Positions 5,570 through 8,010 of a DNA stretch of 8,010 nt are shown here, piece after piece. Positions within the stretch are counted from its first letter, which is position 1; the number at the start of each line of letters is the position of its first letter. Source of the DNA: an uncultured Peptostreptococcaceae bacterium (GTDB lineage: Bacteria > Bacillota > Clostridia > Tissierellales > Peptoniphilaceae); contig CAMDZK010000043.1 of the NCBI GenBank assembly GCA_945910665.1, positions 1 to 8,010 of the forward strand, given 5' to 3'. The position numbers and the translations under genes were made by a program. The notes below the pieces were generated by a model. The model saw only the letters and a program-made list of their open reading frames with translations, searched no databases and had not been told where the DNA came from.

Positions 5570-6496
5570 TTAATCCAAATAATCCATATTTGGCCCGATG
5601 GGAACGACTTTCGTCGGGTTGATTTGTGGATGACTCATATAATAGTGGCGTTTAATATGGTCGAAATTGACCGTGTCTTTAAATTCTGGGATTTGGTATA
5701 ACCTTCTCGTGTATGCGGATAGATTTTTGTAATCTCTGATTTCTTTTACATTGCATTTGAAGTGACCAAAGTATACTGGATCAAAGCGAATGAGTGTTAC
5801 AAAAAGCCGAATATCTGATTCTGTGAGTTGATCGCCCACTAAATATTCTTTTCCTTCTAAATGCTCTTCCAATTCGTCAAGCACAGAAAAGACATCGTGA
5901 ACCCCTTCTTCGTAGGCTTCTTGTGTTTTCGCAAAACCTGCTCGATACACGCCATTGTTCAACCCAGGATAGATTTTATCGTTCCAAGCGTCGATTTCTT
6001 CTCTCAGTTCTTCTGGATAATAGTCGCCTTCTTTTGCCCCAATGTCGTCAAAAGCGGTGTTGAGCATTCGAATAATTTCTGACGACTCATTATTCACAAT
6101 CGTCATCGTCTTTTTATCAAAGAGAATGGGCACACTCATATAACCACTGAACCCTTCTTCCGCGTGGTTGTAAACTTCTCGAATGTCCTTGGCGCCAAAA
6201 ATTGGGTCCTGAATGACACCTGGATAGTCTTTAAAGTTCCATTCGCCATCGTCAATATAGGGATTTACGACAGAAATGGAAATAAAATCTTCTAACCCTT
6301 TTAGGTTGCGCATAATGAGCGTGCGGTTTGCCCAAGGGCAAGCTAGTGAAACATATAAATGATAACGGTCTTTCTCTGCTCGAAAGCCTCCATCACCTGT
6401 GGGGCCAGGGGAACCGTCTTTTGTAATCCAACTGCGAAAACCAGACTCCACACGGTGGAATCGGCCATCTTTTTTAACAGCATCTTCTGTTTTCAT
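5570..6496 (-). CDS. Xi-class glutathione S-transferase / glutathionyl-hydroquinone reductase
   Basis: A 308-residue cytosolic enzyme of the YqjG/ECM4 family, which reduces glutathionyl-hydroquinones to hydroquinones. The N-terminal thioredoxin-like domain carries the catalytic CPWA (C53) in SLACPWANRT, the cis-Pro motif VP (122-123) and the glutathione-contacting ES (137-138). The helical C-terminal domain has GVYRAGFA (183-189), LTESDIRLF (224-232), FDPVYFGHFKCN and the closing KRHYYMSHPQINP (282-294), all typical of the Xi class. Length is normal for the family. AAAGGAG (6510-6504) is 7 bases before the ATG. It is transcribed alone, divergent from the GNAT gene. Many Gram-positive bacteria lack glutathione, so the natural thiol is uncertain and the protein might use an imported or different low-molecular-weight thiol. 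Family assignment is firm; the substrate is inferred from relatives. Confidence 0.94.
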   Translation of the reverse strand: MKTEDAVKKDGRFHRVESGFRSWITKDGSPGPTGDGGFRAEKDRYHLYVSLACPWANRTLIMRNLKGLEDFISISVVNPYIDDGEWNFKDYPGVIQDPIFGAKDIREVYNHAEEGFSGYMSVPILFDKKTMTIVNNESSEIIRMLNTAFDDIGAKEGDYYPEELREEIDAWNDKIYPGLNNGVYRAGFAKTQEAYEEGVHDVFSVLDELEEHLEGKEYLVGDQLTESDIRLFVTLIRFDPVYFGHFKCNVKEIRDYKNLSAYTRRLYQIPEFKDTVNFDHIKRHYYMSHPQINPTKVVPIGPNMDYLD

Positions 6497-6538
6497 GAAA
6501 TCTCTCCTTTCTTAGGATGTATATACCCCAAGGACAAG

Positions 6539-6567
6539 TTGCAGTTCCAATTTTAATCGAGCATAAT
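6539..6567 (+). promoter_or_regulatory. Promoter of the GNAT acetyltransferase gene
   Basis: TTGCAG (6539-6544), a 17-base spacer and CATAAT (6562-6567) lie 23 bases upstream of the ATG at 6591. The divergent glutathione transferase must be transcribed from the same 94-base gap, but its promoter is not clear: TTGGAA and TATATA on the minus strand are 19 bases apart. Confidence 0.65.
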
Positions 6568-6590
6568 AGAGATATGAGAAAGGAGCCATT

Positions 6591-7067
6591 ATGAAAATCA
6601 TCCCTGCAACCGAAAGAAAAGAAGAGTTTGTTTCAATTGTCCAAGAGTATATGGATTATATAGCGTCCCTCAGCGATGATGTGCGCCTTTGTCTCCAAGT
6701 GCAAGACACAGAGAAGGAACTGGAGGACTTACACTATAAATATGGCGCACCCACGGGCTGTGCGTATGTGGCTGTCTTAGATGATCGTGTCATCGGAAGC
6801 GTTGCTCTTACGAAAGAAAGAGAGGGCATTTGTGAATTAAAACGTTTGTATATGCGGCCCGCTTACCGTGGAAAAGGCTACAGCCGTGCTCTTGTGGAAA
6901 AAGTGATGGAAGATGCAAAGCGCTTTGGTTATGCGAAGATGCGTTTGGATACGTTTCCTATGATGGAACAAGCCATTGGACTGTATAAAAGTTTAGGATT
7001 TTATAAAATCGAACAATATAATGACAACCCTGCGGATACAGCCATTTATTTAGAATTAAAACTATAA
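6591..7067 (+). CDS. GNAT family N-acetyltransferase
   Basis: A 158-residue cytosolic acetyltransferase with a single GNAT fold. The acetyl-CoA pyrophosphate-binding motif A is clear as RPAYRGKGYS (89-98; R93-G-K-G96), preceded by beta-strand 4, CELKRLYM (81-88). Motif B follows with LYKSLGFYKI (131-140). Length matches small stand-alone members. AAAGGAG (6579-6585) sits 5 bases before the ATG. The acceptor cannot be named from sequence; the family includes protein, small-molecule and antibiotic acetylating enzymes. The closest pattern in memory is the YncA/PaiA-like 'GNAT family N-acetyltransferase' of Bacillota. No terminator is visible after the stop, so transcripts might run on toward mgtE, although mgtE has its own promoter. 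Confidence 0.93.
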   Translation: MKIIPATERKEEFVSIVQEYMDYIASLSDDVRLCLQVQDTEKELEDLHYKYGAPTGCAYVAVLDDRVIGSVALTKEREGICELKRLYMRPAYRGKGYSRALVEKVMEDAKRFGYAKMRLDTFPMMEQAIGLYKSLGFYKIEQYNDNPADTAIYLELKL

Positions 7068-7078
7068 TAACTTTTTCT

Positions 7079-7107
7079 TAGACAATGCTACGATTATTTG
7101 ATACAAT
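7079..7107 (+). promoter_or_regulatory. Promoter of the mgtE leader and gene
   Basis: TAGACA (7079-7084), a 17-base spacer and TACAAT (7102-7107) with an upstream TGA (extended -10). Transcription would start near 7114, leaving a leader of more than 210 bases before mgtE at 7331, unusually long for this window, where the other leaders are about 20-60 bases. Confidence 0.75.
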
Positions 7108-7122
7108 AGAAACAAATACTTT

Positions 7123-7131
7123 AGGAGGTGA
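7123..7131 (+). promoter_or_regulatory. Near-perfect Shine-Dalgarno before a 25-codon ORF
   Basis: AGGAGGTGA matches the full anti-SD complement and ends 7 bases before ATG 7139. It is the strongest ribosome binding site in the window, yet the frame it serves closes after 25 codons. Confidence 0.75.
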
Positions 7132-7138
7132 ACACCAC

Positions 7139-7216
7139 ATGGATTGTTGTGATTGTAGTCGGCAGACCGATTTGCGATATGGAGGCTTTTTGATACAGCA
7201 ATCTTGTTGTGTCTAA
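7139..7216 (+). CDS. Possible 25-residue Cys-rich leader peptide, or the intact head of a broken gene
   Basis: ATG at 7139 follows AGGAGGTGA and begins MDCCDCSRQTD; the frame ends ...LIQQSCCV, TAA at 7214-7216. Five of 25 residues are cysteine, in the clusters CCDC and CC, which would suit metal or thiol chemistry if the peptide is real. It lies in the mgtE leader, where a short translated ORF could sense translation rate. I recognise no family. Against it as a finished gene, the other two frames of the same segment look more protein-like: IVVIVVG in the frame of 7140, and a membrane helix in the frame of 7192. The ORF may therefore be the start of a gene with downstream indels. Confidence 0.35.
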   Translation: MDCCDCSRQTDLRYGGFLIQQSCCV

Positions 7217-7265
7217 TTTCCTATGTATTAACCTCTTACATCGCATATTTCAGTGCTATCACAAC
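7146..7265 (+). other. Nested complementary segments in the mgtE leader (candidate structured RNA)
   Basis: Three complementary pairs nest correctly: GTTGTGAT (7146-7153) with ATCACAAC (7258-7265); TGCGAT (7173-7178) with ATCGCA (7240-7245); GAGG (7182-7185) with CCTC (7232-7235). A local hairpin TCGG-CAGA-CCGA (7159-7170) lies between the first two left arms. A second copy of GTTGTG (7206-7211) could compete for the same 3' arm. I do not see the M-box consensus known to control mgtE in Bacillus. Short complementarities can arise by chance, and the same bases may encode protein. Confidence 0.3.
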
Positions 7266-7329
7266 CACAGTGAGCTTGAAAAAAAGCGGTGTTTTTTTGC
7301 GCCCTTTTTTCGAAAGAGAAGGAGGTTAA
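7159..7329 (+). pseudogene. Small membrane-protein reading frame without a proper start, abutting mgtE
   Basis: This frame is open for 56 codons from just after TAG (7156-7158) to TAA (7327-7329), one base before the mgtE ATG. It encodes an amphipathic start (RFAIWRLFD), a long hydrophobic segment including LLCLISYVLTSYIAYFSAI, then a basic tail (LKKSGVFLRPFFEREGG). That is the shape of a single-pass membrane protein with the tail in the cytoplasm. There is no ATG or GTG; only TTG at 7204 and 7207, poorly placed relative to GGAGG at 7181-7185. The segment's strong ribosome binding site belongs to another frame, so at least one frameshift would be needed to join them. The final codons overlap the mgtE ribosome binding site, suggesting former translational coupling. 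I do not recognise the family. It could instead be non-coding leader RNA. Confidence 0.4.
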
Positions 7330-7330
7330 A

Positions 7331-8010
7331 ATGAATAAAGAAAAATTGAACACCAATGAGCGCAAGGAGCTCCAAGAACAACTGAACAAGAAGAATCCCA
7401 TCGACTTGGCGGGAGAGTTTGATGATTTATCTCACAAGGAGACCGCCATTCGCATAAAGCTATTAGACAAAGACTTACTTGCAGATACTTTTGCAGAACT
7501 GAGTAAAGCAAAAAAGTATGAACTCATCCAAATACTTTCAGAGAACGACACAAAGGAATTATTTCAAGAACTCGATGAAGATGAAGTCGTAGATACACTC
7601 CAAGAACTTCCCGCAAACATGGTAGGGAAGATGATGAGATACGTCGATGACGAAAGAAAACCGATCATCACAAAGCTCTTAGGATATCCAGAAGAGAGTG
7701 TCGGTTCCATTATGTCTGTGAACTTTCTTTCTGCGAAACAAAATCAGTCCATTGATTTTATTTTGCAAAAAGTGAAAGAGTCAGACTTGGATGCGAATAA
7801 ATTAGAGCAAATCTGGATTACCGATGAAACCTTAAAACTCGTAGGGTTTATCTATTTAGCGGATCTTATTCGAGCGAACGGCACTCCCATAGAAGAACTC
7901 ATCAATGACGTGCACGCAAGTGTCACCGCTACAGATGATCAAGAGGTCGTGGCAAAACTTGCCACGCGCTATGACCTATCGGAAACTCCCGTTGTCGATT
8001 CAGAAAACAG
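7331..8010 (+). CDS. mgtE: Magnesium transporter MgtE, N-terminal part, 3' end off window
   Basis: The frame gives 226 residues before the window ends, about half of a roughly 450-residue protein. MgtE is a dimeric Mg2+-gated Mg2+ channel of the inner membrane. Visible here is the cytoplasmic N-terminal superhelical domain (about 15-125), with repeated helical motifs such as LFQELDEDEVVDTLQELP. The first CBS domain begins at GYPEESVGSIMS (118-129). The start of the second CBS follows at about 195-226 and ends at LSETPVVDSEN, just at the edge. The transmembrane domain lies outside the window. Acidic residues of the N and CBS domains bind Mg2+ and lock the pore when the cell is replete. AAGGAGG (7319-7325) precedes ATG 7331 by 5 bases. 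The gene probably shares the promoter at 7079-7107 and a leader of about 215 bases. Confidence 0.95.
   Translation, partial: MNKEKLNTNERKELQEQLNKKNPIDLAGEFDDLSHKETAIRIKLLDKDLLADTFAELSKAKKYELIQILSENDTKELFQELDEDEVVDTLQELPANMVGKMMRYVDDERKPIITKLLGYPEESVGSIMSVNFLSAKQNQSIDFILQKVKESDLDANKLEQIWITDETLKLVGFIYLADLIRANGTPIEELINDVHASVTATDDQEVVAKLATRYDLSETPVVDSEN

Noticed and set aside
7114..7330. M-box (ykoK) Mg2+ riboswitch before mgtE
   Set aside because: None of the conserved M-box stretches that I know (such as GTTAGGTGAGGCTCCT) is present.
7326..7511. A 61-codon minus-strand frame over the start of mgtE
   Set aside because: Antisense shadow of a well-supported mgtE coding region.

Overview
The window looks like a chromosomal stretch of a low-to-mid GC Gram-positive bacterium (Bacillota). 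The evidence is strong AGGAG-type ribosome binding sites, sigma-A-like promoters with TATAAT boxes (several of the extended TGn type), short hairpin-plus-T-run terminators between convergent genes, and the protein families present (CLC with an RCK_C tail, NhaP2-type antiporter with tandem RCK_C, MgtE). I cannot place it to a genus. I see no mobile element, CRISPR array, tRNA or rRNA.

Layout. 1-1508 (minus): a CLC-type H+/Cl- exchanger with a C-terminal RCK_C domain, starting at TTG and cut by the window edge. 1509-1717: a divergent promoter region with a terminator-like hairpin in the antiporter leader. 1718-3337 (plus): a K+(or Na+)/H+ antiporter with two RCK_C domains, closed by a bidirectional terminator. 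3348-3878 (minus): a flavodoxin-like gene with an in-frame amber codon at codon 19. 4030-4641 (plus): a GPR1/FUN34/YaaH (SatP) acetate/succinate transporter with a good promoter. 4692-5036 (minus): a YjdM/PhnA-like zinc-ribbon protein. 5106-5513: two gene remnants, a frameshifted AhpD/CMD-type gene (minus) and the 3' third of a VOC/glyoxalase-fold gene (plus), joined where both 5' ends have been lost. 5570-6496 (minus): a Xi-class glutathione transferase (glutathionyl-hydroquinone reductase type). 6591-7067 (plus): a GNAT acetyltransferase. 7068-7330: a promoter and a puzzling leader. 7331-8010 (plus): mgtE, cut by the window edge.

The intact genes centre on ion and acid homeostasis (Cl-/H+, K+/H+, carboxylate, Mg2+) and the broken ones on redox or detoxification. 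The divergent chloride and cation antiporters both end in RCK_C domains, which in related Gram-positive transporters bind cyclic di-AMP, so joint second-messenger control is plausible but not shown here. The most unusual places are the 5106-5513 scar, the amber flavodoxin gene, and the 190-base segment before mgtE. That last segment holds a 25-codon Cys-rich ORF with a near-perfect Shine-Dalgarno, an out-of-frame membrane-helix reading frame running into the mgtE ribosome binding site, and nested complementary segments. I found no convincing previously undescribed multi-gene system.
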